From positions 1-42,200 of the IMG/VR virus record IMGVR_UViG_3300027857_000036: DNA of 42,200 nucleotides; one strand, 5' to 3'. The DNA comes from a virus. Both the position numbers and the translations under genes were made by a program. Under the pieces are notes generated by a model. That model made no database searches, was not told where the DNA came from, and saw only the letters and a list, made by a program, of their open reading frames with translations. Shown here in pieces: positions 15,118 through 21,968 of the stretch (its first letter is position 1; the number at the start of each line of letters is the position of its first letter).

Positions 15118-15357
15118 ATGAACACAAAGCTTGTTAAATGTACACAATGTAATGGAATGAAACAATTATCTTCTCTCGGTGGGATGTATCATGATTGCTC
15201 TTTGTGTAAAGGTACAGGATTTAATCACATACAATTACTTGACCCTGAATTAGTCAATGAGATGCACATTGCTAGAATGGAACACAATAGTAAGTATGAA
15301 GGGGTAATGAAGCGTAGAGAATTAAAGCAAAGGTTAAAGAAAGAGGGGAAATTGTAG
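15118..15357 (+). CDS. DnaJ-type zinc-finger-like small protein
   Basis: 79 residues. C-T-Q-C-N-G and C-S-L-C-K-G-T-G-F (about 8-36) form a half DnaJ-type zinc finger. The rest is a charged helix. No ribosome binding site is present and the promoter abuts the ATG. Similar C-x2-C-x-G-x-G proteins recur at 20435 and 26722. It may be a small RNA- or protein-binding adaptor. Confidence 0.6.
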   Translation: MNTKLVKCTQCNGMKQLSSLGGMYHDCSLCKGTGFNHIQLLDPELVNEMHIARMEHNSKYEGVMKRRELKQRLKKEGKL

Positions 15358-15408
15358 GAGGAAGGTGAAGGAAAGGTGAAACTTTAACGAACTCTCTTAG
15401 GGCACACA

Positions 15409-15846
15409 ATGAAAAATGATAAACTTACGCAGAAACAGTACAATTTTGTTACAAATTACATTAAGAATGGATTTAATGCTCGTCAAGCTGCACTTAGTGC
15501 GGGTTATTCTGAAAGTTTTTCAACATCTGGTTCAGTTACTCAACTCATTGCATTGCCACAAATCAAAGAACGTATCTTATCAGCCTATCAGACAGTCGAG
15601 TTAGCGAGACAGCAAGAGTTATGTTTAGCTATCTCTGAGAAAGCAACTATCTTAAAGCAAATCATCTATGACATTGTTCCTAAGCAAGGCGAACCTAAGC
15701 GAGACTTATATCCTGTTGCTATCAAAGCTATTGCAGAGCTAAACAAGATGCAAGGAGATTACGCGCCTGAGAAACGATTAGCTGTAACAGTCGATGCAAC
15801 CAAAGACAAGCTCAAAGACATTTCTAAACTTTATAAAGAGTATTAG
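15409..15846 (+). CDS. Terminase small subunit
   Basis: 145 residues of the Terminase_2 type. The N-terminal L-T-x-K-Q-Y-N-F-V-x-x-Y and N-A-R-Q-A-A-L-S-A-G-Y-S motifs (about 6-35) form the DNA-binding helices. A coiled-coil middle and a short C-terminal tail follow. It recognises the packaging site and loads the large subunit. The large subunit gene lies unusually far away (21969). No strong ribosome binding site before the ATG. Confidence 0.85.
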   Translation: MKNDKLTQKQYNFVTNYIKNGFNARQAALSAGYSESFSTSGSVTQLIALPQIKERILSAYQTVELARQQELCLAISEKATILKQIIYDIVPKQGEPKRDLYPVAIKAIAELNKMQGDYAPEKRLAVTVDATKDKLKDISKLYKEY

Positions 15847-16685
15847 CGTAACAGTACATCATTATATCATTGTAACAGTACAATCACTCAAGTACCCCTA
15901 CGCCTACACCCATTGCATCTGTAAAACTACCGAGGGTCAATGGCGAGAGTGAAGGGGTTATATACACCAATACACATACCCACATCACCAATTTAACCCC
16001 ATACATACTGCCTTAAAATAACCTTGCCTTGCAAAACAATACTATACTACACACCAGAGAACCTTAGAGAACAATAATGATTACATTTGAATACAGTAAG
16101 AGAGTTTAGCACTTAGAACGTGCTTTCCTTTAACTTTCTTAATAGCTAACTTACCAAACTCCTTTAATCTCACTCCCCTTACACTAACTCGAGAAAACAA
16201 TATCAAGGTTTATGGTATAGGAACGGGTCTTGGGAACATATTCGTTAGATAAGCGTAATAGAGCATTTTCTCTGTGTCAAGTACTTTCGTGTAGGATATT
16301 TGCTATACTTTAATATTAGTAATAGTATTAAGTACTTAAGAGAGTAGTAATTTCTTTGTTAGAGGGCTTTACTCTAGGAATAGTATAGTATAATATGCCT
16401 TTCGTTAGTACTTAGTTAACAATTATTATTAATAATAGTAATTAGTAATAATGTTGGTAATTGCAATATGGCCTTAGGAGAGGATTAGTAGCCTCTCCTG
16501 GGGAAGTATAATGTAGTGTGCGGTAGTGTATAGCCAATTAATGCAGAGTAAAGTAAGGTTAATTATAGTGTCTAGTGAAGTATTGTTTAGTTCTGTAATC
16601 AACAGAATGGTAAGGTGAGGTTAATGAATTTAGTAGCGTACTGTATGGTAAAGCCAAGTGTTGTTTTGTAGGGTGGTCTAATCTA
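15847..16685. other. Long non-coding region between terminase genes
   Basis: 839 bases with no convincing gene. Up to about 16100 the + strand is CA-rich; its - strand carries GCAAGGCAAGGTTATTTTAA, similar to the + strand repeats further right. From about 16300 the + strand becomes GT-rich. Hairpins: AGCAC/GTGCT near 16112-16128 and AGGAGAGG/CCTCTCCT near 16474-16499. TA-rich promoter-like sequence lies at 16300-16440. Being next to the small terminase, it could contain the packaging site. Confidence 0.5.
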
Positions 16686-16895
16686 ATGTTTATATACTTT
16701 GGTGAAGCTTATATACAAGTAGAGAATATTGAGAGTATTAGAAAGCTTAATACTAGAGGAGTTGGTAGTTCCTATATATTACAAATAACAGTAAGTAGTG
16801 GTAATCGCCTGGAGTATTTTACTACAGAAGAAGATAGAAATGAGAGGTTAAAGGAACTCTCTGATGAAATAGGATTTGAGTTAGAGGAGGATTAG
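16686..16895 (+). CDS. Small acidic unknown protein
   Basis: 69 residues with beta-like N-terminal half (MFIYFGEAYIQVENIESI) and an acidic C-terminus (EIGFELEED). AGGGTGG lies about 14 bases before the ATG. The pattern resembles short PH-like proteins seen in many phages, but I cannot name a family. Confidence 0.5.
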   Translation: MFIYFGEAYIQVENIESIRKLNTRGVGSSYILQITVSSGNRLEYFTTEEDRNERLKELSDEIGFELEED

Positions 16896-17175
16896 ACTTA
16901 GTACAGTAGTGTGTTGTTCTGTATTATACAGTTTAGTAAGGTAAGGTTTTAAATACTGTTGAGTAAAGTTCAGTATTGAGAAGTCCTGTGCGGTTCTGTT
17001 TAGTAAGGTAAGGTTTTTAATAGTGTTCTGTTGTGTGAAGTGATGTGTTTTGATGTAAAGTAAAGTGAAGTGAGGTTTTTAGAAAATATAGTATCTTGTA
17101 GTGTGAAGTAATGTATCGCGATGTTTGGTTAAGTAAACTATAGTAAGGTAAGGTTAATAATTTAAGGTAGTAACA
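16896..17175 (+). repeat. GT-rich degenerate repeats, block 1
   Basis: Four units of about 55-90 bases, each ending in a version of AGTAAGGTAAGGTTTTTAAT (near 16935, 17007, 17064 and 17143). The + strand is nearly free of C. The last unit runs into the ATG of the next gene. Confidence 0.8.
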
Positions 17176-17721
17176 ATGAAAATAAACATAGAAATAACAG
17201 GTACAACCCCCCTCTTGATGAACCGATTTAACATTGAAGAGTCTAAGATTAAAGAGAAGAACTTAACCCCTAGAGAAGCAGCTCAGAAGGTATGTTACCT
17301 AGATGAGAAGGGTTATCTCTTCTACCCAGCAATGAATATCTATGCTTGTATTATTGAAGCTGGTAAGTTCCACAAGGATGGTAAGGTGAAGATTACCACT
17401 GCCAGAAGTTCTCTTATCCCTGCTTATGTCATGATTGAAGGAGAGTACTTATACTTTCCTGATGACACTACCTGGGAGGTGGACTCTAGGGCTGTTGTAG
17501 TGCCTTCGACTGGTGGGAGGATAGTCTGCCATAGGCCTAGGTTAGATAATTGGTCCTTGGAGTTTGTATTGAGTGTAGATGCCAAGTCTTTCCCTCCTCG
17601 TCTGGTGAGACAGATTATAGATGATGCTGGGAGTAAGGTGGGATTAGGAGATTACAGACCTGCGAGGAAGGGGATATATGGAAGGTTTGTAGTGAGTAGT
17701 TGGAAGGAAGTGTTGGAGTAG
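17176..17721 (+). CDS. RAMP/Cas7-like phage protein
   Basis: 181 residues. The start (ITGTTPLLMNRF, about 7-18), the repeated A-V-V-V-P / G-R-I-V-C-H-R-P-R-L-D-W pattern (about 105-128) and the G-L-G-D-Y-R-P ... G-R-F C-terminus (about 158-173) resemble a family of phage and metagenome proteins with a ferredoxin-like look similar to Cas7/RAMP proteins. There is no Cas operon nearby. An RNA-binding role is inference. It is more G+C-rich than its flanks. Confidence 0.5.
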   Translation: MKINIEITGTTPLLMNRFNIEESKIKEKNLTPREAAQKVCYLDEKGYLFYPAMNIYACIIEAGKFHKDGKVKITTARSSLIPAYVMIEGEYLYFPDDTTWEVDSRAVVVPSTGGRIVCHRPRLDNWSLEFVLSVDAKSFPPRLVRQIIDDAGSKVGLGDYRPARKGIYGRFVVSSWKEVLE

Positions 17722-18058
17722 AATGTTATATAGTTCTGTTTGGTGAAGTTGTGTGCCGCGATGCATTGTGATGTTTAGTAAGGTAAGGTTTTTAATAGTG
17801 TTCTGTATAGTGGTGTATAGCATTGTTTAGTGGCGTCAAGTAAGGTAAGGTTTTTAATAGCTTAATTTTTATACTGTTGTGTATTCTTAGGCTGTGTACT
17901 CTTTTGTTTAGTGAAGTAAGGTTTTTGTGAATAGTGTTCTGTGATGTAATGTGGAGTCCGGTTTTCCTCAGTGTTGTATAGCAGGGCTTGGTAAGGGTTT
18001 TTAATAGTGTGATGTGTCGCATAGTACAGCGAAGCGTTGTTATTTAAGGTAAGGTTTT
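17722..18058 (+). repeat. GT-rich degenerate repeats, block 2
   Basis: Five units ending in AAGGTAAGGTTTTTAAT-like blocks, three of them followed by ATAGTGT(TCTGT). The last ends AAGGTAAGGTTTT directly before an ATG, so the conserved block acts there as a ribosome binding site. The - strand frame across this block is a low-complexity shadow. Confidence 0.85.
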
Positions 18059-18211
18059 ATGACTAAAGTAATAGAATGTAAGAGCTGCAAACCTCATGCT
18101 TATCAAGACAAGCAGTATGGAAATAAGATGAGAGTACATAATTCTTTCTCTGAGAAGAATGAAGTTAAGTATAGATGTACAGTTTGTTTGAATGAGAAGA
18201 ATAAAACTTAG
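18059..18211 (+). CDS. 50-residue zinc-ribbon protein in the repeat region
   Basis: Two Cys pairs (C-K-S-C near 7-10; C-T-V-C near 41-44) with a basic linker. The start codon directly follows the repeat block AAGGTAAGGTTTT. A probable metal-binding, nucleic-acid-contact mini-protein. Confidence 0.55.
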   Translation: MTKVIECKSCKPHAYQDKQYGNKMRVHNSFSEKNEVKYRCTVCLNEKNKT

Positions 18212-18445
18212 GTAGTGCATAGTATTCTACGGAGAGGTTAGGTAAGGGATTTATTGCTCGGTTTTGCGATGTTAAGTTTAGTTTAGTGATGTAAAGCAAG
18301 GTAAGGGATTTATTATTTAGTGGAGTCAAGTTCAGTATTGTGAAGTGAAGTAATCTTGGGCAACGCAAGGTAAGGGATTTTTAATACTTGGTAAGCTGGT
18401 GTTTAGTTGGGTGAAGTGGTGTGTTGTGAAGCAAGGTGAGGTTTT
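18212..18445 (+). repeat. GT-rich degenerate repeats, block 3
   Basis: Four units; the first three end in AAGGTAAGGGATTTATT or AAGGTAAGGGATTTTTAAT, a local variant with GGGA, and the last in AAGGTGAGGTTTT before the next ATG. The shared variant suggests recent duplication inside this block. Confidence 0.8.
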
Positions 18446-18649
18446 ATGATGCAGGGAAATATTGTATCAGGTAATTATTGCATGATTTGTAATTCTTATT
18501 GCTGTGGTCATATATTTGGTAGCGCAACTGTTAACCAAATTCAGAATATGATGGGTAATGCAGGATTGATTGGTATTCCAGGACAATTAGCACAGATAGT
18601 TACAATAACTGGAAACAAGAACCGTAAACTTTTATTACTAAGGAGATAG
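18446..18649 (+). CDS. Small protein with Cys-rich N-terminus
   Basis: 67 residues beginning MMQGN, with C-M-I-C and C-C-G-H (about 12-21) and then an Asn/Ile/Gly-rich hydrophobic part. The GAGG of the preceding repeat serves as the ribosome binding site. Its end carries AAGGAG for the next gene. Function unknown. Confidence 0.5.
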   Translation: MMQGNIVSGNYCMICNSYCCGHIFGSATVNQIQNMMGNAGLIGIPGQLAQIVTITGNKNRKLLLLRR

Positions 18650-18651
18650 TG

Positions 18652-18927
18652 ATGGCTTTAATGAAATACACAGAAGTACTTGCTCTAGCTAAAGACAAGA
18701 TTAAAGAAGTAATGGCTCCTCTTCGTGCAAGAGAGATGAAGAAGAAAGCTGAGTTAGAGATTGCTAAGTTAGAAGGATTTATTGCTGAAAAAGAACAGAA
18801 GATACAAGAGTATGCATCTACTTATCCTGTAGACTTTGATAGGATGATAGATGCTTTAGATGATCTTGAGTTAACGAAGAGAAGAATGGAACAGTTTGAG
18901 AAGATCATTAAAGAGATGTTTGATTAA
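18652..18927 (+). CDS. Coiled-coil protein, paralogue 1
   Basis: 91 residues, helical throughout; Lys/Glu-rich heptads from about 20 to 60, then D-x-x-I-D-A-L-D-D-L-E-L. It aligns over its C-terminal 60 residues with the product of 19161-19433. AAGGAG lies before the ATG. Unknown role. Confidence 0.6.
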   Translation: MALMKYTEVLALAKDKIKEVMAPLRAREMKKKAELEIAKLEGFIAEKEQKIQEYASTYPVDFDRMIDALDDLELTKRRMEQFEKIIKEMFD

Positions 18928-19160
18928 CACTAGTATAACGCTGTGAAGTTGTGTCGGGTATTGTCCAACGCAGTGAAGTAAAGTGAGGTGAGGTTTAAAT
19001 TTAAAAGCAGTACTGCGCAGTAATGTCGAGTATTGTCTAGCACTGAAAAGTAATGTAAAGTTTTTAATTTGGTCAGGTGTGGTGTAGTAGAGTAGGGTTA
19101 TGTAATGCCATGCTTGCTAAGGTAAGCTAAGGATTTTTAATCAACTAAGTGAGGTGTAAT
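18928..19160 (+). repeat. GT-rich degenerate repeats, block 4
   Basis: Three units with endings such as GTGAGGTGAGGTTTAAAT, AATGTAAAGTTTTTAAT and TAAGGATTTTTAAT. They separate two coiled-coil paralogues, so gene and repeat may have been duplicated together. Confidence 0.75.
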
Positions 19161-19433
19161 ATGGAGTTCAAGAAGTACGAAGCATCAGTAAGTTTAACTC
19201 AAGATGAGAAAGTAAAGGAACTAGCGGCTGGAAGAACCAAGGTAGCTAAAGAAAAAGCTAATTTTGAATTAATACGAATTAATTCATCTATTACTGAAAA
19301 ACAAGAAAGTCTAAATAGATATTTGACGGAATTTAATATTTGTTTTGATTCTGTATTGGATCATCTTCTAGATATTAAACAATTAGAAAAAAAGAAAGGA
19401 TTGTTAACTGATCTAATGAAGCAGTTATTCTAA
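19161..19433 (+). CDS. Coiled-coil protein, paralogue 2
   Basis: 90 residues, start at the ATG behind GTGAGGTGTAAT. It shares the layout basic helix, I-x-E-K-Q-E/S, F-x-x-x-F/V-D-x-x-x-D-x-L, K-K-x ... L-x-K-x-x-F with 18652-18927. It ends 7 bases before tRNA-Asn. Confidence 0.6.
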   Translation: MEFKKYEASVSLTQDEKVKELAAGRTKVAKEKANFELIRINSSITEKQESLNRYLTEFNICFDSVLDHLLDIKQLEKKKGLLTDLMKQLF

Positions 19434-19440
19434 TACTAGC

Positions 19441-19512
19441 TGGGACGTAGTTCAGCGGTAGAACACTTCCCTGTTAAGGAAGCTGTCCCTGGTTCGATCC
19501 CAGGCGTTCCAG
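19441..19512 (+). tRNA. tRNA-Asn (GUU)
   Basis: A full cloverleaf: acceptor TGGGACG/CGTTCCA with one G-T pair, D-arm GTTC/GAAC with a 7-base loop, anticodon stem CTTCC/GGAAG, loop CTGTTAA with GTT at 34-36, variable loop CTGTC, T-arm CCTGG TTCGATC CCAGG. CCA is not encoded. It lies upstream of two structured RNA segments. Confidence 0.95.
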
Positions 19513-19532
19513 AATGATATATGAAAGTTTAT

Positions 19533-19616
19533 GTAGGTAAGGACTTGTGGCCACGCACATTAATGTCGAGACTTATAGGTAGTGGTTATACGCTGAAATG
19601 GGACAGTCTTACCTAC
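19533..19616 (+). ncRNA. Structured RNA segment after tRNA-Asn
   Basis: Its two ends pair over 12 bp with one bulged G (GTAGGTAAGGACT with AGTCTTACCTAC). Inside are TGTG/CACA and ATA/TAT-type small hairpins. The 3' end reads TACCTAC-C-CCA, which superficially resembles a tRNA acceptor end, but there is no T-arm. It may be a separate small RNA or a domain of the large RNA that follows. Confidence 0.55.
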
Positions 19617-19620
19617 CCCA

Positions 19621-19755
19621 ATTAAATGCTGTAGTGTTCTGTGGGGTATAGTAATGTTAAGTTAGGTGAACTAAGGTAAAGTTAATGCTGTAATGTGATG
19701 TCGGCTTTTGTTATGTGATGCGCTGATAGGTAAAGTAAGGTTTAATAATTTAATG
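19621..19755 (+). repeat. GT-rich degenerate repeats, block 5
   Basis: Two units containing AACTAAGGTAAAGTTAAT and GGTAAAGTAAGGTTTAATAATTTAA, between the tRNA-side hairpin and the large RNA. Confidence 0.65.
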
Positions 19756-20360
19756 CTTACAGAAGAGAACGTGTAGTGCGATCGACTACAGGGTTTCACT
19801 CCTTATTTTGATTTCCCTAAGGCCGCTTCTTCTGTGAGCGCCAATGCAAATACGACAACAGCAGGCGGACAGTGACGCCGGTGTGAGCAGTGAGAGGGGA
19901 AGCGTGGGATAAACCTCTATAGTGAGCGGATAAGTGACCACAATCGCGAAAGACTTCCAAGCTCAGCATTAGGATAATACGTGGTGACTATATTCCTAAC
20001 TCGTAGCATGCTAATACCAAGTGAGTGCAATTCTCACCTGTTGTCACTAAAATAGTTTACGGTCACATGAACGTGTCGGACGAACGCCGACGGGGTACCT
20101 GATAGATACTAATCCTTTATTGTCCTCCCTAAAGCCGTATGTGACCACCAGTTTGAGGTGGAGTAAAGCGACTGAACAGGGCGCTAACGGGTTGCTAGTC
20201 AACCTAATGTCGGGAGTCCGAAGGGAGAATTACCCCTACTCTGCCTCCAAGTTTATGGTACTCATTAACGTTGAGGGTGGCGTCAATCCTCGTATTAGGT
20301 AAAGAAATCCTGCCGCGGCAAAAGGATGTTCTGGACTAATATAAAAATCCAGTGAGTACC
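19756..20360 (+). ncRNA. Large ornate non-coding RNA candidate (GOLLD/ROOL-like by context)
   Basis: About 600 bases with no credible gene, visibly richer in G+C than its flanks, and packed with complementary segments: 19756-19766 with 19828-19838 (11 bp), 19772-19777 with 19785-19790, 19969-19974 with 19994-19999, 20021-20025 with 20033-20037, 20061-20068 with 20139-20146 (8 bp), 20075-20079 with 20087-20091, 20190-20194 with 20200-20204, 20257-20266 with 20351-20360 (10 bp) and 20307-20311 with 20323-20327. The length and the position near a tRNA in a phage match the known GOLLD and ROOL RNAs, which form large multimeric RNA assemblies. Membership in either family, or a new one, is unproven. 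Confidence 0.7.
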
Positions 20361-20434
20361 TCCAAGTTTTTGTGCAGTATAGTGTCGTGTACTTTTGTTT
20401 AGTCCAGTGTAGTAATGTAATGTAAGGGTTTTAA
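20361..20434 (+). repeat. GT-rich degenerate repeat, block 6
   Basis: One unit (AGTGTCGTGT, AGTGTAGTAATGTAATG) ending GTAAGGGTTTTAA directly before the ATG at 20435, again supplying the ribosome binding site. Confidence 0.7.
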
Positions 20435-20581
20435 ATGATTGAACATGAAATAGAAGAATGTAATTCATGCGCTGGTGAAGGAATGATATATATTCCAAGA
20501 TCAGACAGAACTTGCCGATGTTGTCATATGGAAGAGAAGATAAAACAATGCAAGCAATGTCATGGTAAGGGTTTTGTATGA
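20435..20581 (+). CDS. DnaJ-type zinc-finger mini-protein
   Basis: 48 residues with C-N-S-C-A-G-E-G, C-R-C-C and C-K-Q-C-H-G-K-G-F, the C-x2-C-x-G-x-G pattern of DnaJ zinc fingers without any J domain. It is first in a chain of overlapping small genes; its TGA overlaps the next ATG. Confidence 0.6.
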   Translation: MIEHEIEECNSCAGEGMIYIPRSDRTCRCCHMEEKIKQCKQCHGKGFV

Positions 20582-20748
20582 ATCTTCCCAGAGATTTAAA
20601 TTTTCCTATGCCTACAGGATGGCAATGTCCTGTTTGTTTTGCTGTTATGTCACCTTCAATACCAAGCTGTTTTCATTGTGTTCCTTTGAAAGAAGGTGAA
20701 TTTAGAGGAAGAGTTTGCATGAAAAAAGATGTGGATGAAGATGTATGA
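20578..20748 (+). CDS. Zinc-ribbon mini-protein
   Basis: 56 residues, coupled to the gene before by ATGA. C-P-V-C and C-F-H-C lie 11 residues apart, as in rubredoxin-like ribbons, followed by an acidic tail (KKDVDEDV). Confidence 0.55.
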   Translation: MNLPRDLNFPMPTGWQCPVCFAVMSPSIPSCFHCVPLKEGEFRGRVCMKKDVDEDV

Positions 20749-20912
20749 CAATAGGTGATTCTAAATATTATTGCCCTAAACATGGTAAAGATATTGGAGT
20801 AATTACTAGTACAATGTCTATTATTCCTGGTATATGGTGTGGAGCTTGTTGGATTGAATCAATTGATAAAACTTGTGAGAAAGTTATTGAAATAACCGAA
20901 GAGAATGATTAA
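20745..20912 (+). CDS. Zinc-ribbon mini-protein
   Basis: 55 residues, again coupled by a 4-base ATGA overlap. C-P-K-H and C-G-A-C-W suggest a Cys3His or Cys4 metal site; the pattern resembles small phage proteins beginning YYCPKHG. Acidic C-terminus. Confidence 0.55.
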   Translation: MTIGDSKYYCPKHGKDIGVITSTMSIIPGIWCGACWIESIDKTCEKVIEITEEND

Positions 20913-21172
20913 TGGAATATATTTATCTTTTTGAAGCGCATGATAATGGATATGGAATTAATTGTGATAGAACCTATTTTTCATCAGACAAACCACTGAC
21001 TCAAGAATTGGTTGATGAATTAATTAAAAACACTAATCCTATTGCTGGTAGGGTAGGTTCTAATTTCGAAGATTTGGTAGAAGGAGCGGCATGGAAATTA
21101 ATTACAATTAGACCATTGAAAGGCCAGCATAAGGTCGAAAATACATTTCATAACATAATAGGAAATTATTAA
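20912..21172 (+). CDS. Unknown 86-residue protein
   Basis: Starts at the A shared with the previous stop (TAATG). N-terminal strand MEYIYLFEAHDNG, then S-S-D-K-P-L-T-Q-E-L-V-D-E-L-I helix and a second strand/loop half. It belongs to the chain of coupled small genes. No recognised family. Confidence 0.5.
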   Translation: MEYIYLFEAHDNGYGINCDRTYFSSDKPLTQELVDELIKNTNPIAGRVGSNFEDLVEGAAWKLITIRPLKGQHKVENTFHNIIGNY

Positions 21173-21309
21173 TGGAGGATGGCATCTATCAAGTGACAAC
21201 TCCTTATCTCTGCGCTGGTTTTATTGTTAAGAATGGTAAGGTGGTTCGCCGTGCTCCGATATTAAAGAATATGTTTTACTGGATGGCTAAAGCAGTGAGA
21301 ATAGGATGA
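21172..21309 (+). CDS. Widespread small phage protein (YQVTTPYLCAGF type)
   Basis: 45 residues, starting at the A of the previous stop. Y-Q-V-T-T-P-Y-L-C-A-G-F followed by V-K-N-G-K-V-V-R-R-A-P-I-L is a pattern I know from many prophages and phages, without known function. Confidence 0.6.
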   Translation: MEDGIYQVTTPYLCAGFIVKNGKVVRRAPILKNMFYWMAKAVRIG

Positions 21310-21392
21310 GTGCTTGTTATTGGTTTCATGTTAATACTGAAAAATGTCCTTACTGTGGATGGAAGCTAGGAATGAGATGGCCTTATGCCTGA
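21306..21392 (+). CDS. 28-residue half zinc ribbon
   Basis: Coupled to the previous gene by ATGA and overlapping the phosphoesterase start by 8 bases. Contains C-P-Y-C-G-W. Very short, but the tight overlaps on both sides support translation. Confidence 0.4.
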   Translation: MSACYWFHVNTEKCPYCGWKLGMRWPYA

Positions 21393-21939
21393 AACTTGGT
21401 TTACTTCTGATACTCACTTCGGTCATAAGAATATTCTTCTCTATGAACCTGAAGCTCGTCCTTTTAAAACTATAGAGGAAATGCATGAGAAAATCATTGC
21501 TAATTGGAACAGTGTTATTGGACCATCTGATCTTGTTTATCATCTCGGTGATTTTTGTTTTGGCAAAAACTGGTTACCCATTGCAGGGCGTCTTAACGGT
21601 AGAAAAAAATTGGTTTTGGGTAATCATGATACTTATGCAACTAAGAGCTACTTACAGTTCTTTGAGAAGCTATATGGTTTATGCTTCCTGGAAAGATGCA
21701 TTCTTAGTCATGCGCCAGTCCATCCAAATGGTCTCGGAGGAAGATGGTTGTTGAATGTGCATGGTCATTTGCATAGTAAGTTAGTAATGAGTAATGAAAT
21801 AATTGCTCCTGAAAAAGAATACCCCATGAATTGGTGTATGGTGCCAGATGAAAACTATTTCAACGTCTCTATCGAACAAAACAACTTAACTCCTTTTCAT
21901 AGAGATGTTATTATGGAGCGCTTGAAACAATTAAAATAA
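21385..21939 (+). CDS. Calcineurin-like metallophosphoesterase
   Basis: 184 residues with all family motifs: SDTHFGH (8-14), G-D-F (about 56-58), G-N-H-D (about 79-82), S-H-A-P-V-H (about 108-113) and N-V-H-G-H-L-H (about 123-129), which bind two metals. The type (D-T-H-F-G-H-x-N) is common in phages next to replication or packaging genes. The substrate is unknown; phosphodiester or nucleotide cleavage is likely. Confidence 0.88.
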   Translation: MPETWFTSDTHFGHKNILLYEPEARPFKTIEEMHEKIIANWNSVIGPSDLVYHLGDFCFGKNWLPIAGRLNGRKKLVLGNHDTYATKSYLQFFEKLYGLCFLERCILSHAPVHPNGLGGRWLLNVHGHLHSKLVMSNEIIAPEKEYPMNWCMVPDENYFNVSIEQNNLTPFHRDVIMERLKQLK

Positions 21940-21968
21940 TGTAACAAACAACTTACAAGGATGTAAGC

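Noticed and set aside
17792-18022. 76-residue frame on -
   Set aside because: It is a translation of the GT-rich repeats; the Leu/Thr/His-rich protein is a by-product of C-poor sequence on the other strand.
18165-18368. 67-residue frame on -
   Set aside because: Same repeat artefact, overlapping a better-supported gene at 18059-18211.
16896-19160. CRISPR array
   Set aside because: The repeats are degenerate and of uneven length, and what separates them is also GT-rich; there are no Cas genes.
19533-19620. Second tRNA
   Set aside because: The acceptor-like ends pair and CCA follows, but D-, anticodon and T-arms are missing.
20120-20302. 60-residue frame on +
   Set aside because: It lies inside the folded RNA candidate, has no ribosome binding site, and its codons follow the helices rather than a protein pattern.
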